Assembly: GCA_948502395.1 (NCBI GenBank)
Contig: CAOPES010000001.1
Coordinates: 192,985 to 256,984, forward strand
Source of the DNA: an uncultured Clostridia bacterium
GTDB lineage: Bacteria > Bacillota > Clostridia > TANB77 > CAG-508
Length of the DNA stretch: 64,000 bases
Direction: 5' to 3'
The notes beneath the pieces are model-generated. The model did not search any database, was not told the origin of the DNA, and saw only the letters and a program-made list of their open reading frames with translations. The position numbers were made by a program, and so were the translations under genes. Positions 55,056-64,000 of this stretch are shown piece after piece; within the stretch, counting starts at the first letter, position 1; each line of letters starts with the position of its first letter.

Positions 55056-55946
55056 ATGAGCTTAATATTAAAAAAAGTATCAAAAACATTTGTAGGCAAA
55101 AAAGCAGTAGACAACATATCGCTAACACTAGAAAAACCAGGAGTATATGGCTTGCTTGGAACAAATGGAGCAGGAAAAACAACAACAATAAGAATGTTAC
55201 TTGGAATAATAAAAAAAGACAGTGGAGAAATTACATGGAAAGGAAAAGCAGTAGATAGAAAAAACGTAAGATTTGGCTATTTGCCAGAGGAAAGAGGAGT
55301 ATATCCAAAAACAAAAATAGTTGACCAATTAATGTATTTTGCAGAATTAAAAGGAATGAAAAAAGAAGAAGCGATAAAATCAATAAACAAATGGGCAAAA
55401 GAATTAAAAGTTGAAGAATATTTAGACCAACCAGCAGAAAAACTATCAAAAGGAAATCAACAAAAAATACAATTTATGACAGCAATAATACACAACCCAG
55501 AATTAGTTGTATTGGACGAGCCATTTAGTGGATTAGACCCAGTTAACACAGAAATATTAAAAAACATCATAATAAACCTAGTGAAAAATGGCAAATATGT
55601 AATAATGTCAGCACATCAAATGGCAACAATAGAAGAATTTTGTAGTGATATTTTAATACTAAATAAAGGAAAAACAGTATTGCAAGGAAACTTAAAGGAA
55701 ATAAAAGAAACATATCCAGCAAATAGGGTGGAAGTAGACGTAAAACAAGATATAACAAGTTATATCAAAGAACTTGGATTGGAAATTGAAAATGAAGCAA
55801 ACAACAATTATATTATCAAACTAACAGATGAAGAAAAAGCACACGAATTATTAAATAAATTAATTACAAGTGGAATAAAAGTAGACAAATTTGAAATTAA
55901 AAAGCCTACTCTAAATGACATATTTATAGAAAAGGTGGGTGAATAG
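55056..55946 (+). CDS. ABC transporter ATP-binding protein (NatA-like)
   Basis: The 296-residue protein has Walker A LLGTNGAGKTTTIRMLLG, Q-loop GYLPEERGVYPKTK, signature LSKGNQQKIQFMTAI and Walker B VVLDEPFSGLDP. The C-terminal extension (EVDVKQDITSYIKELGLEIE) matches NatA/YhaQ exporters. It overlaps into the permease gene by a short gap and forms one exporter. Confidence 0.94.
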   Translation: MSLILKKVSKTFVGKKAVDNISLTLEKPGVYGLLGTNGAGKTTTIRMLLGIIKKDSGEITWKGKAVDRKNVRFGYLPEERGVYPKTKIVDQLMYFAELKGMKKEEAIKSINKWAKELKVEEYLDQPAEKLSKGNQQKIQFMTAIIHNPELVVLDEPFSGLDPVNTEILKNIIINLVKNGKYVIMSAHQMATIEEFCSDILILNKGKTVLQGNLKEIKETYPANRVEVDVKQDITSYIKELGLEIENEANNNYIIKLTDEEKAHELLNKLITSGIKVDKFEIKKPTLNDIFIEKVGE

Positions 55947-55948
55947 AT

Positions 55949-57169
55949 ATGAAAGATATTTTAACAGTAATGAAATTTACAATAAAAGATATGGTAAAAA
56001 GAAAATCTTTTATAATATCAACATTAATTATTTTAATATTAATTGTAATAGGATTTAACATACCAAACATAATAAAAAGTATTGCAGGAGAAGACACAGA
56101 AGATAAACTACTAATTGTGGATAACGAAGATATCTTCGAAGGAAGCTTAGAAATGCTTAAACAAGCAGATTTAGGAACAGAAATAGAAGTTGGAAAAGCA
56201 ACATTTGAAGAAGTAAAATCTAAAATCGAAAATGAAGAAGTAGAAAATGCAATAATGATAGAAAGACAAGAAAACAATGTAAAAATAAGATATATGGTAA
56301 AAGATATGGCCATGATGGAAGAAGTTCCAGAAAACATAGTAAATGCAATAAATACATTATACACAAATGTGCAAATAAGCAAGTTAGGACTAAGCCAAGA
56401 ACAAATCCAATCAATAACACCAAACTTTGAATTCAGTTTAGAACAAACACAAGAAGAAAAAGCAAATGGAAACATACTTGTAATGATGTTAATGTCAATA
56501 GTATTATTTTACGCAATATACTTCTGTGCATATCAAGTATCAAGCTCAATAACAACAGAAAAAACATCAAAAATAATGGAAACACTCGTAACATCAACAA
56601 CACCAAGAACGATAGTACTTGGAAAAACAATTGGAATAGGAATAGTAGGACTATTACAAATGGTATTAATTGTAGGAACTGCACTAATTTCATCAAAATC
56701 ATTCCTAGAACCAGAACTATTAGAAGCAGCACTAGATATGTCAAACATAACACCATATTTAGGAATAATTACAATAGTATACTTTATATTAGGATACCTT
56801 GCATATGCATTACTATATGCTCTAACAGGCTCAACTGTAAGCAAACCAGAAGATATACAATCAGCAAATTCACCAGTTGCAATTTTGGCAGTAGTAGGAT
56901 TTTATCTATCATATTTCACAATGATGAATCCTACAAGTGAGCTTAATGTATTTGCTTCATTGTTCCCAGTATCATCACCATTCTGTATGCCTTTCAGAAT
57001 TATGATGGGATTGGCTAGTGGCACAGATGTTGCACTTTCTGTTGCAATTTTAGTTGTTACTATTTTGATTATTGCTCATGTTGCTATTAAGATTTATTCA
57101 AATGCGATTTTGAATTATGGCACAAAGATGAGTTTTAAGGATATTGTGAATATGTATAAATCTAAATAA
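55949..57169 (+). CDS. ABC transporter permease (NatB/YhaP-like)
   Basis: The 406-residue protein has an N-terminal membrane helix, a 150-residue extracellular part, and six membrane helices from about residue 170. The segment SSSITTEKTSKIMETLVTST is the conserved sequence of the ABC-2/NatB permease. It starts three bases after the ATPase stop. Likely exports sodium or a toxic compound. A terminator follows. Confidence 0.92.
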   Translation: MKDILTVMKFTIKDMVKRKSFIISTLIILILIVIGFNIPNIIKSIAGEDTEDKLLIVDNEDIFEGSLEMLKQADLGTEIEVGKATFEEVKSKIENEEVENAIMIERQENNVKIRYMVKDMAMMEEVPENIVNAINTLYTNVQISKLGLSQEQIQSITPNFEFSLEQTQEEKANGNILVMMLMSIVLFYAIYFCAYQVSSSITTEKTSKIMETLVTSTTPRTIVLGKTIGIGIVGLLQMVLIVGTALISSKSFLEPELLEAALDMSNITPYLGIITIVYFILGYLAYALLYALTGSTVSKPEDIQSANSPVAILAVVGFYLSYFTMMNPTSELNVFASLFPVSSPFCMPFRIMMGLASGTDVALSVAILVVTILIIAHVAIKIYSNAILNYGTKMSFKDIVNMYKSK

Positions 57170-57177
57170 GAATAAAG

Positions 57178-57210
57178 AGATTAGTTTGGAATATAACTAA
57201 TCTTTTTTGG
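57178..57210 (+). terminator. Terminator after the ABC exporter
   Basis: AGATTAGTT and AACTAATCT pair around TGGAATAT, followed by TTTTTT. Confidence 0.85.
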
Positions 57211-57318
57211 GTGTTTTTGGGGACAGTCCTTAAAAACACCTTATAAAATTATAATATCTACACAATTTAATTTGAATTAAAAAGAAGGTGTTTTTAAGGA
57301 CTGTCCCCAAAAACACCC
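57209..57318. repeat. 34-bp perfect inverted repeat with GGGACAGTCC core
   Basis: 57209-57242 and 57285-57318 are exact complements. Each arm contains GGGACAGTCC framed by GTGTTTTT, resembling the GGGACGGTCC repeats elsewhere in layout but not in flanks. The rest of 57170-57413 holds no gene. Confidence 0.8.
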
Positions 57319-57413
57319 AAAACTATAAAAATTAATAAATAAAACAAGACAAATTGGCAAAAATATGATATAGTATAAAAGCAAAAATAAAAACAAAGTG
57401 GAGAGATTAATCA

Positions 57414-58061
57414 ATGAAAATATTAATAACAGGAACATCAGAAGGAATAGGAAAAGCAATAGCCCTTAAATTTTTAGCAGAAGGGCACAAAGTAATAGGA
57501 ATAGACAAAGAAGAAGCAACAATAGAAAACGGACAATACACACACATAAAGAAAAACATATGTGACAAAAGCCTTCCTGAAATAGAAGGAGTGGAAGTAC
57601 TAATAAATAATGCAGGAGTGCAAGAAAGCGGAAATGACATAGATGTAAATTTAAAAGGTACAATATCAATAACGGAAAAATATGGAATACAAGACAAAAT
57701 AAAATCAATAATATTTATAGCATCAGCATCTGCAAGAACAGGTTCAGAATTCCCTGAATATGTTGCAAGTAAAGGTGGAATGGTGGCATACATGAAAAAT
57801 GTAGCATTAAGAGTAGCTAAATATGGAGCTACAAGTAACAGCATTTCAGCTGGTGGTGTAACTACAAAACTTAATCAACATATAATTGATGACCCAGTTT
57901 TGTGGAAACAAGTGTTGAATGAAACTTTATTAGATAAATGGGCATCAGCAGAAGAAATAGCAGAATTTGCGTACTTTATATCAGTTGTTAATAAAAGTAT
58001 GACAGGAGAAGATATTTTTATTGATAATGGGGAAGCTTTAAAATCAAATTTTATTTGGTAG
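57414..58061 (+). CDS. Short-chain dehydrogenase/reductase
   Basis: The 215-residue protein has the cofactor motif ITGTSEGIGKAIALKFLAEG, VLINNAGVQESG, and the catalytic pair in FIASASARTGSEFPEYVASKG (Ser, Tyr, Lys). It is shorter than most SDRs because the middle is compact. ATG follows GGAGAG. The substrate is unknown. It ends 22 bases before polA. Confidence 0.87.
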   Translation: MKILITGTSEGIGKAIALKFLAEGHKVIGIDKEEATIENGQYTHIKKNICDKSLPEIEGVEVLINNAGVQESGNDIDVNLKGTISITEKYGIQDKIKSIIFIASASARTGSEFPEYVASKGGMVAYMKNVALRVAKYGATSNSISAGGVTTKLNQHIIDDPVLWKQVLNETLLDKWASAEEIAEFAYFISVVNKSMTGEDIFIDNGEALKSNFIW

Positions 58062-58083
58062 AAATAGGAGAGGAAGAAAAAAA

Positions 58084-60883
58084 TTGGATAAATTAGTATT
58101 AGTCGATGGAAACAGTATAATGAACAGAGCATTTTACGGAATAATGGGAAGTAAAATGTTAACAACAAAAGACGGGAAATATACAAATGCCGTATATGGA
58201 TTTTTAGCAATACTATTCAAACTATTAGAAGACATAAATCCACAATATTTAGTAGTAGCATTTGACTTAAAAGCCCCAACAGCAAGGCACAAGCTATATG
58301 AAGGATACAAAGCAAACAGAAAAGGAATGCCAGAAGAACTAGCAGAGCAAATGCCAATGATAAAAGAAATATTAAAAGCAATGAACATAGACATAGTAGA
58401 AATGGAAGGTTACGAAGCAGATGACGTGTTACGGAACTTTATCTTGCTATGGAGAAAAACAAGGACTAGAAGTAACAATATTATCAGGAGATAGGGATAC
58501 ATTTCAGCTTGCAACAGACAAAGTAACGATAAGAATACCACATACAAAAGCAGGAAAAACAGAAACAGACGAATATAATAAAGAAAAAATAATAGAAAAA
58601 TATGGTCTAGAACCAAAACAATTAATAGACGTAAAAGGATTGCAAGGGGACTCATCAGACAACATCCCGGGAGTACCAGGAGTTGGAGAAAAAACAGCAC
58701 TAAGTTTAATACAAAGATATGGCTCAATAGAAAAGCTATATGAAGCAATAGAGAAAGGAACAGATGACCTAAAAGGAAAACAAAGAGAAAAAATAGTAGA
58801 AAATAAAGAATTAGCGGAAATGTCAAAATTCTTAGGAACAATCAATTTGGAAGTGCCAATAGAAGACACATTAGAAAACTTCAAAGTAGAAGAATGGGAC
58901 AAGCCAAAAGTATTAGAACTATTCAAAGAGCTAAACTTCAATCGATATATCGACCGTTTCTCACTAAGGGGAGAAGAAGCAGGAACACTAAATGCTGAAA
59001 CAAAAAAAGAAACTTACAAAAGAGTTGATAAAACAGTAGAAGAAATCATAGAATTAATAAAAAAACAAAAAGAAATGACATTTTATTTAGCAACAGAGCA
59101 AGACACAGACGAAAACAAGATAATAAAAGAAAAAATAACAGGAATAAGTATTTATAACAATGAAAATAATGAAGTTTACTATATAGATGTGTCCCAAAAT
59201 GGACAAAATGTCCCATTGGGGACGTTTCCAAATGGACATTTTGTCCAAAAAGAAACGTCCCGAAATGTCCCAAAGGAAATTTTCGAAAATGCAGAAATCA
59301 AAAAAATAGGAATTGACTTGAGCAGAGATTATATTTTGTTAAAACAAGAAGGGATTACATTAAAAGGAATTAATTATGATATAGGAATTGCAGCATATAT
59401 ATTAAATCCAACAAATAATAAATTGAAAATTGATAATTTAATTGAGCAATATCTAGAAATGAATGTTGCAGAAGTAATTGGAATTAGCGAACCTACAAAA
59501 GCAAACAAGCAAATAAATTTATTTGATGCTATGTCAGGAAATGAAGAGCAAGACGAAGAAGAGAAAAAACAAAAAGAATTAGAAAAAGAAAAATACTGTT
59601 TATATGCTTATGCAATTGCAAAAATAAAAGAAATCACACTAAAAGAAATGGAAGAAATAAATTGTCTAGATTTATTCTACAACATAGATATGCCAACAGT
59701 TGAAGTGTTATCAGATATGCAATGGAATGGTATGTATGTTGATAAAGAAGAATTAGAACAATTTGGAGAAGAATTAAAAGCAAGATTAGAAACGCTAACA
59801 AAAGTAATATATGAAATGGCAGGAGAAGAATTCAACATAAATTCAACAAAACAATTAGGAGAAATTCTATTTGAAAAAATGAAACTGCCAGTAATAAAGA
59901 AAACGAAAAGTGGATATTCAACAGATGTAGACGTTTTAGAAAAACTAAAAAAAGAAGACCCAATAATAGAGCAAATACTAGATTATAGACAACTAATGAA
60001 ATTAAACTCAACATATGTAGAAGGGTTAAAACCATACATCAACCCAGAAACAAAAAGAATACATTCATTTTTCCACCAAACAATAACAGCAACAGGAAGA
60101 ATAAGCTCAACAGAGCCAAACCTTCAAAACATACCAACAAGATTTGAATTAGGAAAAAGAGTAAGAAAAGTATTCAAACCACAAGAAGGAAAAATCTATT
60201 TAGATGCAGACTATTCACAAATAGAACTAAGAGTGTTAGCATCAATATCAGAAGACAAACATATGATAGAAGCATTCAACGAAGGACAAGACATCCATAA
60301 ACAAGCAGCATCAAAAGTATTTAAAACTCCAATAGACGAAGTAACAAAAGAACAAAGAAGTAATGCAAAAGCAGTAAACTTCGGAATAGTATATGGAATA
60401 AGCGACTTCGGGCTAGGAGAACAACTAGGAATAGGAAGAAAAAAAGCAAAACAATATATAGACGAATACTTAGAACAATACTCAGGAATAAAAAACTTTA
60501 TGGAAAACATAACAGAAGAAGCAAAAGAAAAAGGCTATGTAGAAACACTATTCCATAGAAGAAGATATATACCAGAACTAAAATCAAGCAATTATATGGT
60601 AAGACAATTTGGTGCTAGAGCAGCAATGAACACACCAATACAAGGAACAGCAGCAGACATAATGAAAATAGCAATGATCAAAGTATACAATGAAATACAA
60701 AAAAGAAAATTAAAATCAAAAATAGTATTGCAAGTACACGACGAAATGATGGTAGAAGCACCATTAGATGAAAAAGAAGAAATGCAAGAAATAATGAAGC
60801 AATGTATGGAAACAGCAATAGAGCTAAAAGTACCACTAATTGCAGAAATATCAACAGCAAACAACTGGCATGAATGCAAATAA
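58084..60883 (+). CDS. polA: DNA polymerase I; +1 shift at CGG 58432 and in-frame repeat insertion
   Basis: TTG 58084 follows GAGGAAG. The zero frame stops at 58494 after CGG 58432. Skipping the C gives GTLSCYGEKQGLEVTILSGD, so the polymerase flap-nuclease motif EADDVLGTLS is restored with its near-invariant Gly. The combined 932-residue product has the 5'-3' exonuclease, a central domain without 3'-5' exonuclease Asp/Glu residues, and the polymerase motifs DADYSQIELRVLA (A), RSNAKAVNFGIVYG (B) and QVHDEMMVEAP (C). Residues near 370-398 (QNGQNVPLGTFPNGHF and so on) come from a palindromic repeat. Confidence 0.95.
59187..59275. repeat. Palindromic repeat inserted in polA
   Basis: The sequence starts GATGTGTCCCAAAATGGACA, identical to the repeat at 16768, then carries CCCATTGGGGACGTTTCC and ACATTTTGTCC with complementary halves. 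It adds about 29 codons without stop codons in the linker of the central domain. Confidence 0.85.
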
Positions 60884-60980
60884 TTGCCATTGGGGACGGA
60901 CCTAAATGGCAAAAAATTGCCAAAAAGGACCGTCCCTAGTGGCAAAAAATTGCCAAAAAGGTCCGTCCCCATTGGCAATA
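60884..60980. repeat. GGGACGGTCC palindromic repeats, three units after polA
   Basis: Three units (TTGCCATTGGGGACGG, TTGCCAAAAAGGACCGTCCC, TTGCCAAAAAGGTCCGTCCC with TGGCAA ends) lie between polA and the SLT gene. Confidence 0.88.
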
Positions 60981-60999
60981 AAAAGGAGAGAAAAGGTTA

Positions 61000-61560
61000 A
61001 TGAACAAAAGATTTTTAATAGGTTTTTTGCTAATTTTTATAATAATTATCATATTTTTTGGAGCGTTTAAAAATGAGATTTTAAAAGTCTTTTATCCATT
61101 AAAATATAGTGATAATGTTGCAAAGTATGCAAAAGAATATAATGTGGAAGAAAGTCTGATTTATGCGTTAATCAAGGCAGAAAGTAATTTTAAAGAAGAA
61201 GCAATTTCGCATAAAGATGCAATAGGTCTTATGCAAATTATGGAAGAGACTGCGATTGATGTTGCAAAAAAATATGATATAAATATTGATGCAAACAATG
61301 CAAAAGAAGATATTTTGAATATTGATAATAATATTAACATTGGTACAAAATACATAGCGATATTATTAGAAAAGTATGGAAATGTGGAAATTGCTGTTGC
61401 GGCATATAATGCTGGTATTGGAACAGTTGATAAGTGGATAGAACAAGGTATAATTAAAGCAGATGGTACAGATATTGAAAATGTGCCATATAAAGAGACG
61501 AATAATTATGTTAGAAAGATTTTAGTGAATTACAAAATGTACAAAGAATTATATTATTAA
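61000..61560 (+). CDS. SLT-type lytic transglycosylase
   Basis: The 186-residue protein has an N-terminal membrane anchor (residues 5-25) and an SLT domain: ALIKAESNFKEEAISHKDAI (catalytic Glu), GLMQIMEETA, and VAAYNAGIGTVDKWI. It cleaves the glycan strands of peptidoglycan. ATG follows AAGGAGAG. Length and motifs are normal. Confidence 0.92.
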   Translation: MNKRFLIGFLLIFIIIIIFFGAFKNEILKVFYPLKYSDNVAKYAKEYNVEESLIYALIKAESNFKEEAISHKDAIGLMQIMEETAIDVAKKYDINIDANNAKEDILNIDNNINIGTKYIAILLEKYGNVEIAVAAYNAGIGTVDKWIEQGIIKADGTDIENVPYKETNNYVRKILVNYKMYKELYY

Positions 61561-61665
61561 ATACGGAACAGAAAAAACTAAACAAATTGTACAACCAAAA
61601 CTAGACAAATGACAAAAAATGAAATAAAATATATAAAAATAAAAACAGAAATAGGGGTAAACAAA

Positions 61666-62910
61666 ATGGTTATAGAACAATTAATATTCACATTCATTTC
61701 ATTTGCGATATTTGTATATATGTTTTTTAGAATGATAAAAAACAATGATACAGCATATGTAATAATATTAATATTAGAAGCAATAGGAATAACACTAAAC
61801 TTTGCAGAAGTGCTATTTAGAGTAAAGTTGAATATGTTATTTGTGATAATAAAATATATATTAGCATGCCTATTACCGATAGGAATAGTTATTTTAGAAA
61901 AAAGAATTATGCCATTATATGAAATGATAAATTTAAGCAAGGCAAAAATCTATATGGCATTTGGAAATACCAAAAAAGCAAAACAAGCCTTGTTATATAT
62001 ATTAAATAGAAATCAAGAAAGCTATCAAGCACATAAAAAATTAGCAGAAGTATATGAAGCAGAAGGCGGAATGAGAAGGGCAATTGATGAGTATGTACAA
62101 GCAATTGATTTAAACAAAAAAGATTATAATTCTTATTATAAAGTAGCAGAATTACTAAATGATTTAGATAAAGGACAAGAAGCTTCACAAATGTTATTCA
62201 GCTTATTAGAGAAACAACCACAAATGTATGAAGCAAGCATATTATTAGGAGATATTCTAATAGCTAATGAGTCATATAAAGAAGCAGCAAAAGTATATCA
62301 AGATGCACTAAGATACAATCCACTAAGTTATGATTTAAATTACAATTTAGGAATAGCATACACAATGTTAAATGACTTCCAAAATGCTAAAATATGTTAC
62401 GAAAAAGCAGCAGAAATAAACAGTTTAGCGTATAATTCAAAATATTCGTTAGCAGAGATAGCATTGATTTACAAAGATTTAGAAGAAGCAAAGCAAAAAT
62501 TTTTAGAAGCAATTGAAGAAGAAGAGTTATCAGCGGATGGATATTACGAACTTGCCAAAATTAGCTTGTTGCAAGGGGATAAAGACACAGCTATAAAATA
62601 TGTAAATATAGCAATAGACATAAATAGCAAAAAAATAGTTGCAAAAGTAAAAAAAGACCCAATATTTATACCAATAATTGCAAAAATACCAATGCCATTT
62701 AATTTAGAGAATACATTGGAAGAAAAAGAGCAAAAACTAGAAGAAAAAGAATTAAGAGCAAAAGCTCATTTAGAAGAAATGGCAGATATAACAAGAAGTT
62801 TAAGCTATGCTGATATACAATTATTAAACAAAAGAGAAGAAAAACATGGCAAATCAGCTATGAAAATTAAAGAATACGAACAAGAAAAAGAAAGAGACGA
62901 TATGCAATAA
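61666..62910 (+). CDS. Membrane-anchored TPR protein
   Basis: ATG 61666 follows ATAGGGGTAAA. The 414-residue protein has two N-terminal membrane segments, then about eight tetratricopeptide units (SYQAHKKLAEVYEAEGGMRR, DYNSYYKVAELLNDLDKG, SYDLNYNLGIAYTMLNDF, ADGYYELAKISLLQGD), and an acidic coiled-coil tail. TPR proteins hold complexes together; the partner is unknown. Confidence 0.88.
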   Translation: MVIEQLIFTFISFAIFVYMFFRMIKNNDTAYVIILILEAIGITLNFAEVLFRVKLNMLFVIIKYILACLLPIGIVILEKRIMPLYEMINLSKAKIYMAFGNTKKAKQALLYILNRNQESYQAHKKLAEVYEAEGGMRRAIDEYVQAIDLNKKDYNSYYKVAELLNDLDKGQEASQMLFSLLEKQPQMYEASILLGDILIANESYKEAAKVYQDALRYNPLSYDLNYNLGIAYTMLNDFQNAKICYEKAAEINSLAYNSKYSLAEIALIYKDLEEAKQKFLEAIEEEELSADGYYELAKISLLQGDKDTAIKYVNIAIDINSKKIVAKVKKDPIFIPIIAKIPMPFNLENTLEEKEQKLEEKELRAKAHLEEMADITRSLSYADIQLLNKREEKHGKSAMKIKEYEQEKERDDMQ

Positions 62911-62984
62911 TAAAATGGAATAAAAACAAAAGTAAACAAATATATTTTTATATAAATAGAAAATAGCGAAAGAAGGAAAACAAA

Positions 62985-63839
62985 ATGATACTAGAAATAA
63001 TAAAATCTGTTATTTTTGGAATTGTAGAAGGAATAACAGAATGGCTGCCAATTAGTAGTACAGGGCATTTAATACTATTAGAACAATTTTTAAAATTCAA
63101 AGAAGTATCACCAGAATTTTGGGATATGTTCCAAGTAGTAATACAATTAGGGGCAATACTTGCAGTAGTAATATTGTACTTTAAGCAAATTTGGCCATTT
63201 ACAAAAAACAAAGAAAAAGCAATAAAAAAACAAGGAATATTATCAATATTAGACAAAGACATAATGATACTATGGGGAAAAATCCTAGTAGCATGTGTGC
63301 CAGCAGCGATAATTGGAATATTATTTGATGATGTATTTGAAGCATTATTTTATAACCCATTCTGTATAGCACTAGCATTAATAGTATTCGGAGTAGCATT
63401 CATCATAATAGAAAATTGGAACAAGGGTAGAAAAGCAAAAAAAGAAACATCAGAACAAATTACATATAAAGACGCAATAATAATTGGATTATTCCAATTG
63501 CTAGCAGCAATATTTCCAGGAACATCACGTTCAGGAGCAACAATAATAGGAGCATTATTGATAGGTTTATCAAGACCAAATGCTGCGAACTTCACATTTT
63601 ATTTAGCAATACCAACAATGTTTGGAGCAAGCTTGTTAAAATTAGTTAAATTTGGATTAGCATTTACTTCAACAGAAATAATTGTATTGGCAGTTGGAAT
63701 GCTTGTGTCATTCCTAGTTTCAGTTGTTGTTATAAAATTATTGCTAAATTATATTAGAAAACATGACTTTAAAGCATTTGGATATTATAGAATTGTACTA
63801 GGACTTTTAGTACTTGCTTACTTCTTTTTAAGTCATTAA
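62985..63839 (+). CDS. uppP: Undecaprenyl-diphosphatase UppP
   Basis: The 284-residue membrane protein has VEGITEWLPISSTGHLILLE (catalytic Glu region) and AAIFPGTSRSGATIIGALLI, the two conserved BacA/UppP motifs, with about seven membrane segments. It recycles undecaprenyl carrier lipid for wall synthesis and gives bacitracin tolerance. ATG follows GAAGGAAAAC. Confidence 0.96.
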   Translation: MILEIIKSVIFGIVEGITEWLPISSTGHLILLEQFLKFKEVSPEFWDMFQVVIQLGAILAVVILYFKQIWPFTKNKEKAIKKQGILSILDKDIMILWGKILVACVPAAIIGILFDDVFEALFYNPFCIALALIVFGVAFIIIENWNKGRKAKKETSEQITYKDAIIIGLFQLLAAIFPGTSRSGATIIGALLIGLSRPNAANFTFYLAIPTMFGASLLKLVKFGLAFTSTEIIVLAVGMLVSFLVSVVVIKLLLNYIRKHDFKAFGYYRIVLGLLVLAYFFLSH

Positions 63840-63852
63840 ATACAACTAAATC

Positions 63853-63900
63853 AAAACCAAGTTAAGGTAAATGAAAAACCATTAACTTGGTTTTTGTTTT
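63853..63900 (+). terminator. Terminator after uppP
   Basis: AAAACCAAGTTAA and TTAACTTGGTTTT pair around a 16-base loop; TTTTGTTTTT follows. Confidence 0.85.
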
Positions 63901-63926
63901 TCTACATAAAAGTAAAGAGATAGTTG

Positions 63927-63955
63927 TTGACGTAATTCCTTTTCGGACGATAAAA
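63927..63955 (+). promoter_or_regulatory. Promoter shared in sequence with the DGR target
   Basis: TTGACG and ATAAAA, 17 bases apart. GTTGACGTAATTC and GATAAAAT recur at 30336-30366. Confidence 0.6.
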
Positions 63956-63989
63956 TATCGGTAAGAAAAAACAAAGGAGAAAAGGAATA

Positions 63990-64000
63990 TGCAAAAAATT
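63990..64000 (+). CDS. Start of a gene leaving the window
   Basis: ATG 63990 follows AAAGGAGAAAAGG and the promoter at 63927. Only the first three codons (MQK) are inside the window. The shared promoter suggests another gene regulated like the DGR pilin, possibly a second pilin-type gene. Confidence 0.5.

Noticed and set aside
4681..58434. Assembly or sequencing errors as the cause of the shifts
   Set aside because: Inserted C always falls before GGN at a codon boundary, in different contexts, on both strands and in both TR and VR. Homopolymer errors would show other bases and phases. Only raw reads could exclude it fully.
4681..58434. Simple reassignment of CGG to another amino acid (for example Trp or Gln)
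   Set aside because: A reassigned codon would keep the frame; here the frame changes at each site.
58084..58494. polA, spoIIM, PfoR-like and other split genes as pseudogenes
   Set aside because: Every break lies at an in-frame CGG and the downstream frames keep all family motifs; random decay would not choose one codon or one phase.
1..64000. CRISPR array
   Set aside because: No regularly spaced direct repeats; the repeated hairpins are palindromic units without unique spacers of constant length.

Overview
The DNA is very AT-rich, uses AGA for most Arg codons, has strong GGAGG-type ribosome binding sites, and carries spoIIM, a sortase, lipoteichoic-acid-synthase-like and NatAB-like genes. 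This points to an uncultured, probably gut-dwelling, endospore-lineage member of the Clostridia (Bacillota). I cannot name the species from sequence alone.

Layout. 1-15170: right part of a prophage: tail genes, holin and endolysin, then a leftward early cluster with twin promoter/operators, a MazF-type toxin with a candidate antitoxin, and a small XRE repressor. 15335-30090: chromosomal genes: TIGR04086 protein, HD protein, secD, a short secF, a short alaS, HIT protein, sortase, ligA, NUDIX, a radical SAM/SPASM enzyme followed by a tiny Cys peptide, folD, dprA. 30337-34496: a complete diversity-generating retroelement (DGR): a pilin-like target with a variable repeat (VR), template repeat (TR), reverse transcriptase, Avd and a MutS-like accessory. 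34682-43187: two tRNA genes, dinD, tmcAL, rnhA, an EndoQ-like gene, spoIIM, xerD. 43188-63955: a repeat element, glycosyltransferases, a sulfatase-type polymerase, ruvB, queH, pncB and an NrtR-like regulator, a PfoR-like transporter, an ABC exporter, polA, SLT, TPR, uppP.

Main discovery. I checked the phase of every CGG in the recognised genes. Twelve are in frame. Eleven coincide exactly with a +1 shift of the real reading frame: skipping the C makes the next codon GGN (Gly) and restores the family sequence. They lie in a phage tail gene, an AP2-type protein, an XRE repressor, the DGR pilin (three), dinD, spoIIM, a PfoR-like transporter, a membrane protein and DNA polymerase I. No other single-base frameshift was seen. 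The DGR template gives independent support: all its AAT mutation codons are in phase only if the ribosome shifts +1 at its CGG. The simplest reading is that this organism and its phage decode CGGN as Gly, or skip C at a CGG that no tRNA reads. One ORF (15449-16222) is the single exception.

Other notable items are a structured RNA-like element present twice with compensatory stem changes, a 440-bp element with 69-bp perfect terminal inverted repeats, GGGACGGTCC-type palindromic repeats that have entered coding sequences (including polA), a radical SAM/peptide pair, and operator-like palindromes.
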